From Mycobacterium ostraviense (GTDB taxonomy: Bacteria; Actinomycetota; Actinomycetes; Mycobacteriales; Mycobacteriaceae): 64,000 nucleotides of DNA. The DNA lies in the NCBI RefSeq assembly GCF_002705925.1, contig NZ_NKRE01000001.1:4168604-4232603 (forward strand), in the 5' to 3' direction. Positions within the stretch are counted from its first letter, which is position 1; each line of letters starts with the position of its first letter. Both the position numbers and the translations under genes were made by a program. The notes under the pieces were generated by a model, which ran no database searches, was not told the DNA's origin, and saw only the letters and a program-made list of their open reading frames with translations. Positions 56,824 to 64,000 of this stretch are shown piece by piece.

Positions 56824-57786
56824 TCACGATTTCGACACCTTCAGCGCGGCGATGACCTTGCTGATCGTTGCCGCCGAGCCGGCGTCGCCGATGGGTGTGG
56901 CGCCCATGAAGATGGTGACCGGTTTGGTGTCAACCGCGATGATGGTGACGGTGTCACCCTTCACGTGGCGTGAGGTGTCGGCGATCGTGATGTCGGCGTC
57001 CGCCCGAGCGGCTTTGACACCGTCGACCGTGATCGACGACGTCTTCGTCGGCCCCAGGGTGGGCTGGGACTGCGAATAGCCCGGGCCGCTGGCCACACAC
57101 TGCATCAGCTTCGATGCTTGCTTGCTGACGTCCATGCTGGAGACGAAGTTGGTTATGGCGACTTCGGCCTGCATCATCCACTGGCTGGCGCCGGGCACCT
57201 CTTGGCCGACGCCCACCGCGTCGATCAGATTAGGGCTCTGGTCGTCGGAGAACGGCGCCCAGCCCGGTGCCACGCTGGCCGGGAAGGACAGTTTGCCGGC
57301 GCTGATCGTGCCGTCGTCGGGTTTGTCGCCGCCGGACACGTTGGGCGTGCAGTCGGTTGCGGTCTGCTGCGAACCGCCGGGCTGGGAGGTCGGGGCGCTT
57401 GTCGTCGCCGAGGTGCCCGGGGAGCCGGCCGTGGTCGAGCTGTCGCGGTGGTTGAGCACCACGACCAGGACGATTACCAGCACGATCACGCCCACCAGCG
57501 CGACGCCGGCGAGGATCAGCCATGGCATCTTCGAGCCGGGCGGCTTCGGCGGTGGTCCCGGCGGGTACTGGCCCGGGGACCAGCCGGGCGGATACTGCTG
57601 GCCGGGTTGCGGATATTGCTGGGGCGGGTAGGGGGCCGCGCCGTAGGGATCCGTCCCTTGAGGGCTGGCGTACGGGCCACCCGGCGGGTACGGGTACCGC
57701 CCGCCCTGCGGCTGGCCACCCCAATAAGGTTGCTGCCCATACTGATTCGGATCTTGGCCGTATGGGCCGCCCGGAGGAGCCGTCAT
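56824..57786 (-). CDS. Glycine/proline-rich membrane protein (Rv1097c-like)
   Basis: About 320 residues from ATG 57786 (GTG 57798 is an alternative with closer ribosome-binding spacing). The first 85 residues are a proline/tyrosine/glutamine/glycine-rich cytoplasmic region (YGQDPNQYGQQPYWGGQPQG, YPPQQYPQPGQQYPPGW). A single membrane helix (WLILAGVALVGVIVLVIVLVVVL), a serine/threonine linker, and an exterior domain of about 180 residues with DCTPN and LMQCVASG follow. This is a common mycobacterial envelope design. Function unknown. Confidence 0.85.
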   Translation of the reverse strand: MTAPPGGPYGQDPNQYGQQPYWGGQPQGGRYPYPPGGPYASPQGTDPYGAAPYPPQQYPQPGQQYPPGWSPGQYPPGPPPKPPGSKMPWLILAGVALVGVIVLVIVLVVVLNHRDSSTTAGSPGTSATTSAPTSQPGGSQQTATDCTPNVSGGDKPDDGTISAGKLSFPASVAPGWAPFSDDQSPNLIDAVGVGQEVPGASQWMMQAEVAITNFVSSMDVSKQASKLMQCVASGPGYSQSQPTLGPTKTSSITVDGVKAARADADITIADTSRHVKGDTVTIIAVDTKPVTIFMGATPIGDAGSAATISKVIAALKVSKS

Positions 57787-57880
57787 CTGCTGAACCACCC
57801 TCGCTTTCAGGGACTACCCCAACCAAGGTAGCCGTGCATTCGCGTCACCGCAGATCCGCGTGACGCCGGTATCGACCTGC

Positions 57881-59302
57881 CTAGACGTCGGCCGCTTCGA
57901 CCTTGGCCATCGCCAACACGTCGAGGCGCCGGTCGAGCTCCTCGATAGAAAGCTTGTCGCCCACCAGGCCGCGATCGATGACGGTCTGGCGGATCGTCTT
58001 TCGCTCCTTGAGCGCCTGCTTGGCGACGGCAGCCGCCTCCTCGTAACCGATGGCCGAGTTCAGCGGTGTCACGATCGACGGTGACGACTCGGCCAGCTCA
58101 CGCAGGTGTTCGACGTTGGCGGTCAGCCCGGTGATGCAGCGCCGCGCGAACAGCTGTGACACGTTGGTCAGCAGCTTGAACGACTCGAGGATATTGCGGG
58201 CCATCATCGGGATGTAGACGTTGAGTTCGAAGGCGCCGTTGGCGCCGCCCCAGGCCACCGCAGCGTCGTTGCCGATCACCTGCGCGGCGACCTGGGTAAC
58301 TGCCTCCGGGATAACCGGATTCACCTTGCCCGGCATGATGGAGCTGCCGGGCTGCAGATCCGGCAGCCGGATTTCGGCCAGCCCGGTCAACGGGCCGGAT
58401 CCCATCCAGCGAATGTCGTTGGCGATCTTGGTCAGCGACACCGCGATGGTGCGCAGCGCGCCGGACGCCTCGACCAACCCGTCCCGCGCCGCCTGGGCTT
58501 CGAAAGAGTTTGCCGCCGTCCGCAATTCGGATAGGCCGGTCTCGGCCACCAGTACTGAGACCACCTTGACGCCGAAGCCCTCGGGCGCGTTGAGGCCGGT
58601 GCCGACGGCGGTGCCGCCGATCGCCAGTTCGCCCAGCCGCGGCAGGGTGGCGCGCACTCTTTCGATGCCGGCCTCGATCTGGCGGGCATACCCGCTGAAC
58701 TCCTGCCCGAGGGTGATCGGGACGGCGTCCATCAGGTGGGTCCGGCCCGACTTCACCACCGTCTGCCACTCCAGAGCTTTAGCCGCCAGCGCATCGTGCA
58801 AGACCTGCAGTGCCGGGATGAGATGAGAGACCGCGGCCTCGGTGGCCGCGATATGGGTTGCGGTCGGGAAGGTGTCGTTGGACGACTGCGACATGTTGAC
58901 GTCGTCGTTGGGGTGCACCGTGACCCCGTTGGCGGCGGCGATGCTCGCGATCACCTCGTTGGTGTTCATGTTGGAGCTGGTGCCCGAACCGGTCTGGAAG
59001 ACGTCGATGGGGAACTGGTCGTCGTGTTGACCGTCGGCGATCTCGGCTGCTGCGCCGATGATGGCGTCGGCCTTTTCCGGCGCCAGCAACCCGAGGTCCT
59101 TGTTCACTTGCGCGCACGCGCCTTTCAACAGCCCCAGGGCACGGATCTGGGCGCGCTCGAGGCCCCGCCCGGAGATCGGGAAGTTTTCCACCGCACGCTG
59201 AGTTTGCGCGCGCCACAACGCCTTCGCCGGCACCCGGACCTCGCCCATGGTGTCGTGTTCGATGCGGTAGTCGGTGTCGTTATCAGAGGCACTGTCGGCC
59301 AT
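57881..59302 (-). CDS. fum: Class II fumarate hydratase
   Basis: A 473-residue fumarase/aspartase superfamily enzyme. The signature [16 protein letters not shown] falls at about residues 317-332 and holds the catalytic serine loop; [16 protein letters not shown] and [17 protein letters not shown] are the other conserved regions. It interconverts fumarate and malate in the TCA cycle. The glpX gene lies 28 bp upstream on the same strand, making a central-carbon pair. Confidence 0.95.
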   Translation of the reverse strand: MADSASDNDTDYRIEHDTMGEVRVPAKALWRAQTQRAVENFPISGRGLERAQIRALGLLKGACAQVNKDLGLLAPEKADAIIGAAAEIADGQHDDQFPIDVFQTGSGTSSNMNTNEVIASIAAANGVTVHPNDDVNMSQSSNDTFPTATHIAATEAAVSHLIPALQVLHDALAAKALEWQTVVKSGRTHLMDAVPITLGQEFSGYARQIEAGIERVRATLPRLGELAIGGTAVGTGLNAPEGFGVKVVSVLVAETGLSELRTAANSFEAQAARDGLVEASGALRTIAVSLTKIANDIRWMGSGPLTGLAEIRLPDLQPGSSIMPGKVNPVIPEAVTQVAAQVIGNDAAVAWGGANGAFELNVYIPMMARNILESFKLLTNVSQLFARRCITGLTANVEHLRELAESSPSIVTPLNSAIGYEEAAAVAKQALKERKTIRQTVIDRGLVGDKLSIEELDRRLDVLAMAKVEAADV

Positions 59303-59330
59303 TGATCGGATCCTTGGTTGTGGGAACGGT

Positions 59331-60419
59331 TTACGGCAGAGGGTAGGCGGCGTTGGTGTCGCCGGTGAAGTCGATGGCCGAGTATTCGTTGAGCTTCGAA
59401 AGCCGGTGGTAGGCCTCGATCATCCGCACGGTGCCCGACTTCGACCGCATCACGATCGACTGGGTGGTGCAGCCGCCGGGGTAGTAGCGCACACCCTTGA
59501 GCAGGTCGCCGTCGGTGACCCCGGTGGCGCAGAAGAAGACGTTCTCGCCGGCGACCAGGTCTCTGGTGGTCAGCACCTGGTCGAGGTCGTAGCCGGCGTC
59601 GAGCGCCTTGCGCCGCTCGGCCTCGTCCTTGGGCGCCAGCTGGGCCTGGATCGCCCCGCCCATGCACCGGATCGCCGCGGCCGCGATGATGCCCTCCGGG
59701 GTGCCGCCGATGCCGGCCAGCATGTCGGTGCCCGACTCGGGCCGGCAGGCCGAGATGGCGCCGGCGACATCGCCGTCGGTGATCAGCCGGATCCGCGCCC
59801 CGGTGGCCCGCACGTCGTGGATCAGCTGCGCGTGCCGTGGCCGGTCCAGGATGCACACCGTCATGTCGCGCACCGACAACTCCTTGACCTTGGCCACGGC
59901 CCGGATGTTTTCCGAAATCGGGGCGGTGATGTCCAGTACGTGGGCGGCATCGGGGCCGACGGCGATCTTGTTCATGTAGAACACCGCCGACGGGTCGAAC
60001 ATCGCACCGCGATCGGCCACCGCCAGCACCGAGATGGCGTTGGGCATGCCTTTGCTCATCAGCGTGGTGCCGTCGATCGGGTCCACGGCAAAGTCGCATT
60101 CCGGGCCGTCGCCGTTGCCGACTTCTTCGCCGTTGTACAGCATCGGCGCGTGATCTTTTTCGCCCTCGCCGATCACCACGACCCCGCGCATCGAGACCGA
60201 GTTCACCAGCTCGCGGATCGCGTCGACGGCCGCGCCGTCGCCGCCCTCCTTGTCGCCGCGGCCCACCCAACGCCCGGCGGCCATGGCGCCGGCCTCGGTG
60301 ACCCGTACCAACTCCAGGGCCAGGTTGCGGTCCGGAGCTTCCCCGCGCGGCGGCCGGCTGGCCGAAGGGTCGGTTTTCGCAACGGTCGCCGGCGACGAAC
60401 CGGATCCCTGTGCAGTCAT
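59331..60419 (-). CDS. glpX: Fructose-1,6-bisphosphatase class II GlpX
   Basis: A 362-residue enzyme from ATG 60419. Metal and phosphate motifs are [37 protein letters not shown], and [20 protein letters not shown]. It performs the key gluconeogenic step and is the main fructose bisphosphatase of mycobacteria. A flexible N-terminus (about 30 residues) matches the M. tuberculosis protein. It is divergent from the DUF4245 gene with 55 bp between starts. Confidence 0.95.
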   Translation of the reverse strand: MTAQGSGSSPATVAKTDPSASRPPRGEAPDRNLALELVRVTEAGAMAAGRWVGRGDKEGGDGAAVDAIRELVNSVSMRGVVVIGEGEKDHAPMLYNGEEVGNGDGPECDFAVDPIDGTTLMSKGMPNAISVLAVADRGAMFDPSAVFYMNKIAVGPDAAHVLDITAPISENIRAVAKVKELSVRDMTVCILDRPRHAQLIHDVRATGARIRLITDGDVAGAISACRPESGTDMLAGIGGTPEGIIAAAAIRCMGGAIQAQLAPKDEAERRKALDAGYDLDQVLTTRDLVAGENVFFCATGVTDGDLLKGVRYYPGGCTTQSIVMRSKSGTVRMIEAYHRLSKLNEYSAIDFTGDTNAAYPLP

Positions 60420-60474
60420 GGTTGCTGATTGTCCCAGAAGCGAATCGCGCGGCACGAGCTGGGATACTGGGCAG

Positions 60475-61122
60475 GTGACTGTTGAGCCGCAGCCGGCCCC
60501 CAAGCCGGCCAAACCACGGTTGCTGCAGGACGGTCGCGACATGTTCTGGTCGCTGGTGCCGCTGGTGATCGGCTGCATCCTGCTGGCCGGCATGGTCGGG
60601 ATGTGTTCGTTGCAACCGGGCGGAACGACCCGGGGACGGATCCCGTCCTACGACGCGGCGACGGCATTACGGGCAGACGCTGCGACGCTGGGGTTCCCCA
60701 TCAGGCTGCCGCTATTGCCACCGGGATGGCAACCCAACTCCGGTGGCCGTGGCGGCATCGAGAACGGCCGGACCGATACGTCGGCCGGTCAGCGTTTGAA
60801 CGCGGCCACCTCGACCGTGGGATACATCAGCCCGACGGGGATGTACCTGAGCCTGACCCAGAGCAGCGCCGACGAGGACAAGCTGGTCGGTTCCATCCAT
60901 CCGGGCATGTACCCCACCGGAACGGTTGACGTGGGCGGAATCACCTGGGTCGTGTATCAAGGTGCCGACAAGAACGGCGCCCTCGAGCCGGTGTGGACCA
61001 CCAGGCTGGCCAGCCCGGCCGGTCCCACCCAGGTCGCGATCACCGGCGCCGGCAGCGCCGCGGAGTTCCGTACGCTGGCGACGGCGACGCAATCACAGCC
61101 GCCCCTGCCCGTGAGCCGATAG
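60475..61122 (+). CDS. DUF4245 membrane-anchored protein (Rv1100-like)
   Basis: A 215-residue protein from GTG 60475. A short proline-rich N-terminus is followed by one membrane helix ([21 protein letters not shown]) and an exported domain with [36 protein letters not shown] and [20 protein letters not shown], matching DUF4245. No activity is known. It lies 12 bp upstream of the dienelactone hydrolase-like gene and is probably in operon with it. Confidence 0.86.
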   Translation: MTVEPQPAPKPAKPRLLQDGRDMFWSLVPLVIGCILLAGMVGMCSLQPGGTTRGRIPSYDAATALRADAATLGFPIRLPLLPPGWQPNSGGRGGIENGRTDTSAGQRLNAATSTVGYISPTGMYLSLTQSSADEDKLVGSIHPGMYPTGTVDVGGITWVVYQGADKNGALEPVWTTRLASPAGPTQVAITGAGSAAEFRTLATATQSQPPLPVSR

Positions 61123-61134
61123 GAGGGACGTAGC

Positions 61135-61932
61135 TTGAGCGGACCCGAAGCAGACCTGTCCGGGTGGTCGGCGTCGCCGTTCACCGGCGGCGGCTACACA
61201 CACCAGGTCTATCGCAAGGGCTCGGGCCCCGGAGTGGTGCTGATCCCGGAGATCCCGGGGATTCATCCCGGGGTGCTGGGCCTGGGTAATCACCTGGTGG
61301 ACAACGGGTTCACCGTGGCCATCCCGTCGCTGTTCGGTGAGCCGGGCAAGGCGGTGTCGGCCGGCTATATGGCGGCCACGCTCAGCCGGGCCTGTGTGGC
61401 CCGGGAATTCGCGGCGATGGCCACCAACAAGCAGCGCCCGGTGTCGCAGTTTCTGCGTGCCCTGGCGCGCGACCTCAACGCGTCGACCCCCGGCAACGGT
61501 GTCGGGGTGATCGGCCAGTGTTTCACCGGCGGCTTCGCGTTGGCCGCCGCCGTCGACGACAGCGTGCTCGCCCCGGTGCTCAGCCAGCCCTCGGTCCCAC
61601 TGCCGCTGACGCCCGCGCAGCGTCGCGACCCCGGCCTGAGCGAATCCGAACTTCGAGTCGTCGCCGACCGCTGCGCCAACGACGGCTTGTGCGCCATGGG
61701 ATTGCGTTTCAGCGAGGACAAGATGGCGCCGCGGGAACGGTTCGCCACGCTCAAGCAGCGACTCGGCGACGCGTTCGAGGTGATCGAGATCGACTCCAGC
61801 CCGGGCAACGCGGACGGCTTCAGCCGAATGGCGCATTCGGTGCTCACCGACGAGGTCCGCGAGGTGGACGGTCAGGCGGCTTACGAAGCCCGCAAGCGCG
61901 TGGTCGAGTTCCTCACTGAGCGGCTGAGTTAG
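61135..61932 (+). CDS. Dienelactone hydrolase-like alpha/beta hydrolase
   Basis: A 265-residue protein starting TTG 61135 after AGGAGGG. The nucleophile is Cys129 in GQCFTGGFA, typical of dienelactone hydrolases; GVVLIPEIPGIHPGVLGLG near residue 33 is the oxyanion region. The expected aspartate and histidine are less clear than in the paralogue at 13.6 kb (NADGFSRMAHS may hold the histidine). Its last 20 bases overlap the convergent transporter gene. Confidence 0.82.
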   Translation: MSGPEADLSGWSASPFTGGGYTHQVYRKGSGPGVVLIPEIPGIHPGVLGLGNHLVDNGFTVAIPSLFGEPGKAVSAGYMAATLSRACVAREFAAMATNKQRPVSQFLRALARDLNASTPGNGVGVIGQCFTGGFALAAAVDDSVLAPVLSQPSVPLPLTPAQRRDPGLSESELRVVADRCANDGLCAMGLRFSEDKMAPRERFATLKQRLGDAFEVIEIDSSPGNADGFSRMAHSVLTDEVREVDGQAAYEARKRVVEFLTERLS

Positions 61933-63070
61933 TAGCCGCGCCGGCCGGGGTGTTCCCGGTTCGGCGCGAGAGCCACTTGCGACGGGTGGGCGGGTCATGG
62001 TGTTGCTTGAGTTCGACCCCCTTGTACACCGCCAGGTAGACGTCGATGGTGGTGACGATGAGGATCATCAGCACCGGACCGATGATGATGCCCCACGGGC
62101 CGAACATGCCGATGCCGGCAAACACCGAGAGCAACATGAGCGCCGAGTTCAGCCGGGCGTCGCGCGGAACCAGGATCGGTCGCAAGAAGTTGTCGATGTT
62201 GGTGACCACCAGCAGGTGCCAGAGCACCACGAACAGGCCGCCGGCGATGTTGCCGTAGAAGATCATCCCGATTCCGAACGGGATCGTCACGATCCCGCCA
62301 CCCAGCGGAATGATCGACAGCGCGGTCAACACGATCGCGAAGATGAAGAACCCGTGGTGAAACCCGGCGAGGTAGATGGACGCGGCGCCGGCCACGCCCT
62401 GGCACAGGGCGATGACGAACTGGCCGTTGACGGTGCCGCGCACCATCGAGCCCATCTTGCGCAGGTACAAATCGGTGACTTCCTCGCCCAGCGGGTTGAG
62501 CTGGCCGATCAGCGTCCGTAACTTGTCCCGGTTCAGCAGCAGCGCCACGAAAACATACAGAAAGATGATGGCCGACGTGATCGCGCCGACGAGGCTTCCG
62601 GCCGCGCCCTGCAAGACATGCAGCAGCCAGGTGCCAACAGTGCGAGCCGTCGAAATCATCGCGTTTCGCAACATCTCGGGAGTCACGGTCACATGCAGGA
62701 ACGGCACCCGGGCCAGCAGGTCGTTGACCACGTGCAACACCTTGTCGCCGAGCTCGCTGGGATCGGTGGTCCTGAACCACTCGGCGACGTTGTCGACCAT
62801 CCGGGCGACCTGGACGACGGCCAGCACCACCAACAGCGCGACCGGAATGAAAACGCTGGCCAATGCCGTCAACACCGTGCACGTGGCCGACAAGCCCGTG
62901 CTCAGCCGGTTGTTGAACCAATTGAACAGTGGTGTGAACAGATAGGCGCCCACCGCCGCAACCACGATGAGCACGAAATAGTCACGCAGGAAGTAGGCGC
63001 CGAACAGCAGGGCGACCAGCGTAAGGACCGCCAGCGCGCGCTTCTGGGTGAGCGTGAATTCGGTGTTCAT
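61913..63070 (-). CDS. AI-2E family (PerM/Rv1101c-like) transporter
   Basis: A 385-residue polytopic protein with about eight membrane helices, such as ALAVLTLVALLFGAYFLRDYFV, GAITSAIIFLYVFVALLLN and LMILIVTTIDVYLAVYKG. PLGGGIVTIPFGIGMIFYG and LVPRDARLNSALMLLSVFAGIGMFGPWGIIIGP are family signatures. These permeases are associated with autoinducer or ion export and cell-division stability; the cargo here is unknown. In M. tuberculosis mazEF3 follows; here an NTF2-like gene follows instead. Confidence 0.9.
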   Translation of the reverse strand: MNTEFTLTQKRALAVLTLVALLFGAYFLRDYFVLIVVAAVGAYLFTPLFNWFNNRLSTGLSATCTVLTALASVFIPVALLVVLAVVQVARMVDNVAEWFRTTDPSELGDKVLHVVNDLLARVPFLHVTVTPEMLRNAMISTARTVGTWLLHVLQGAAGSLVGAITSAIIFLYVFVALLLNRDKLRTLIGQLNPLGEEVTDLYLRKMGSMVRGTVNGQFVIALCQGVAGAASIYLAGFHHGFFIFAIVLTALSIIPLGGGIVTIPFGIGMIFYGNIAGGLFVVLWHLLVVTNIDNFLRPILVPRDARLNSALMLLSVFAGIGMFGPWGIIIGPVLMILIVTTIDVYLAVYKGVELKQHHDPPTRRKWLSRRTGNTPAGAATNSAAQ

Positions 63071-63205
63071 TTTCGGACCGGGGCAGCCCTCCGCGTCGGT
63101 GTTGAGCGCAACCTTAACCGCAGCGACGGCATTTGGTATGCAGAACCGCGGTCCTCGACGCGGCAGGTGACGGCGGGTCCCGGAAATCGGTTGATCCGGG
63201 CCAGG

Positions 63206-63673
63206 TCACTGCGAGATATGTGCTCCGTCAAAGTTTTTCAGGATGTCGGAGCTGGGCGGTGCCATCTGCAGGTAGAGGTCGATGTGGGTGATCTCGCCCG
63301 CATCGTTGAGCGCGTAGACCGAAAGTGAGTTGACCACGCTGGTGAAATCGCCTATGACACTCCGCTCTTCGAGTTCGAGGAAGACCAGATCCGCGGTTTC
63401 GGTGATGCGTTTGAAGGAGCATTCCCACTCCGACGACGTCGCCCACCCGGTGAGGAAGTCGACGTAGTCCGGCCAGTTCATCACTTCCTTGAAGGCGCCG
63501 AGCCGTTGGAATCCGTCGACGTCGACAAGTTCGGCCAGCGGCGCCCAGTTTTCGGCGGTGAAGCCCGGCTTCTTCGCCTCGTCGACAAGGCGTTGAACGA
63601 CGAGGCTGTAGTCCAGCACCGTTCGCGCTCGGCCGGTGTGGCCGCCGGTGACGTCTTCGACGTTGCGCACCAT
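63206..63673 (-). CDS. NTF2/SnoaL-like protein, possible oxygenase beta subunit
   Basis: About 155 residues from ATG 63673 (GTG 63676 is adjacent). RTVLDYSLVVQRLVDEAKKPGF, a helix, WPDYVDFLTGWATSSEWEC and VVNSLSVYALNDAGEITHIDLYLQM fit the cone-shaped NTF2 fold. The upstream sequence is ambiguous: a frame with an AAGGAG site (start 63752, NPQELLAHQRRVAAACPHKA) ends at a TGA overlapping this start, so a one-base slip may have split the true N-terminus. The neighbouring oxygenase alpha fragment suggests a small-subunit role. Confidence 0.68.
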   Translation of the reverse strand: MVRNVEDVTGGHTGRARTVLDYSLVVQRLVDEAKKPGFTAENWAPLAELVDVDGFQRLGAFKEVMNWPDYVDFLTGWATSSEWECSFKRITETADLVFLELEERSVIGDFTSVVNSLSVYALNDAGEITHIDLYLQMAPPSSDILKNFDGAHISQ

Positions 63674-63765
63674 CACGGCGTTGCTTCGGCCTTGTGCGGA
63701 CAGGCCGCCGCCACCCGCCGCTGGTGGGCGAGGAGTTCCTGCGGGTTCATCGAGCTCCTTCCCGC

Positions 63766-64000
63766 TCAAGCCTCATTGGCCAGATGGCGATCGATGACGG
63801 AGTGGTAGTGGGCGATGACGACCTCCTCCTTCACCAGCGTCAGGTGGTCCAGACGGCTGTTGCGCAGCCCCAGCTGCTGGCGCGGCATCTGTTCGTAATC
63901 CTGTTGCAGCGCTTCGAAATACTTGCAACTTCCGGGTTCGGTGACGTCGGTGAGCTGGACCCGGAAGGTGTCCCGGTGTTCGGGCGGCAGATACATGTAG
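63766..64000 (-). CDS. Ring-hydroxylating oxygenase alpha subunit, C-terminal fragment (partial)
   Basis: The gene enters from the right edge and ends at TGA 63766. The visible C-terminus (RVQLTDVTEPGSCKYFEALQ, QLGLRNSRLDHLTLVKEE, IAHYHSVIDRHL) resembles the terminal segment of Rieske-type aromatic-ring-hydroxylating dioxygenase alpha subunits. The Rieske and iron sites would be outside the window. A methionine at 63996 need not be the start. The NTF2-like gene follows directly. Confidence 0.6.
   Translation of the reverse strand, partial: YMYLPPEHRDTFRVQLTDVTEPGSCKYFEALQQDYEQMPRQQLGLRNSRLDHLTLVKEEVVIAHYHSVIDRHLANEA

Noticed and set aside
63674-63769. TTG start at 63769 for the NTF2-like gene
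   Set aside because: The added residues are low-complexity proline/glycine; homology-like sequence starts near 63676.

Overview
The window is a high-GC actinobacterial chromosome segment that I assign to a slow-growing, non-tuberculous Mycobacterium. Three things point there: an ESX-5-type PE/PPE/Esx cassette, a PE_PGRS remnant, and gene order that follows the M. tuberculosis Rv1056-Rv1101c block almost gene for gene from about 14.7 kb to 63 kb. Locus names are recalled from memory of that genome, not from a search. Gene content differs from M. tuberculosis at many points, so this is a related species rather than the tubercle bacillus.

Layout. 0-2.6 kb: a minus-strand PE, PPE and Esx (QILSS-family) cassette; the PE carries a PPE-like SVP tail. 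2.9 kb: tRNA-Leu(UAA). 3.2-14.7 kb: a block I do not recall from the M. tuberculosis order. It holds an LLM oxidoreductase, sulfotransferase and DUF1214 operon, several exported proteins and lipoproteins, a phytase-like esterase, a DDN-type nitroreductase and a dienelactone hydrolase. Two exported-protein genes in it share a nearly identical leader with a DosR-like box.

14.7-31.5 kb: DUF427, a beta-propeller protein, fadD14, a DapB-like reductase, SRPBCC, an extra amidohydrolase, class II glutamine amidotransferase, two convergent patatins, lpqV, a cupin and a rhodanese, a membrane alpha/beta hydrolase with echA8 and echA9, and a Bax inhibitor-like protein. 31.5-43.4 kb: fadA3, a 58-bp tandem repeat, GDSL esterase, lipU, the transsulfuration genes cbs and metB flanking pra, greA, mca with its neighbours, and a DUF255 thioredoxin protein. 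43.4-48.5 kb: a decaying stretch with a frameshifted NTF2-like gene, a frameshifted membrane protein, a methyltransferase scrap and a broken PE_PGRS, with intact hemolysin III and Z-prenyl synthase genes among them.

48.5-63 kb: coaA, glyA1, desA2, phoAT-phoH2, polysaccharide deacetylase with an adjoining membrane adenylate cyclase, exported proteins, fumarase, class II fructose bisphosphatase, DUF4245, a dienelactone hydrolase-like protein and an AI-2E family transporter. The right edge cuts a probable ring-hydroxylating oxygenase alpha subunit next to an NTF2-like protein.

Themes are lipid and acyl-CoA metabolism (fadD14, echA8, echA9, fadA3, desA2, patatins, lipases), sulfur and thiol metabolism (cbs, metB, mca, cupin/rhodanese, sulfotransferase), central carbon (fum, glpX, glyA1) and many envelope or exported proteins.
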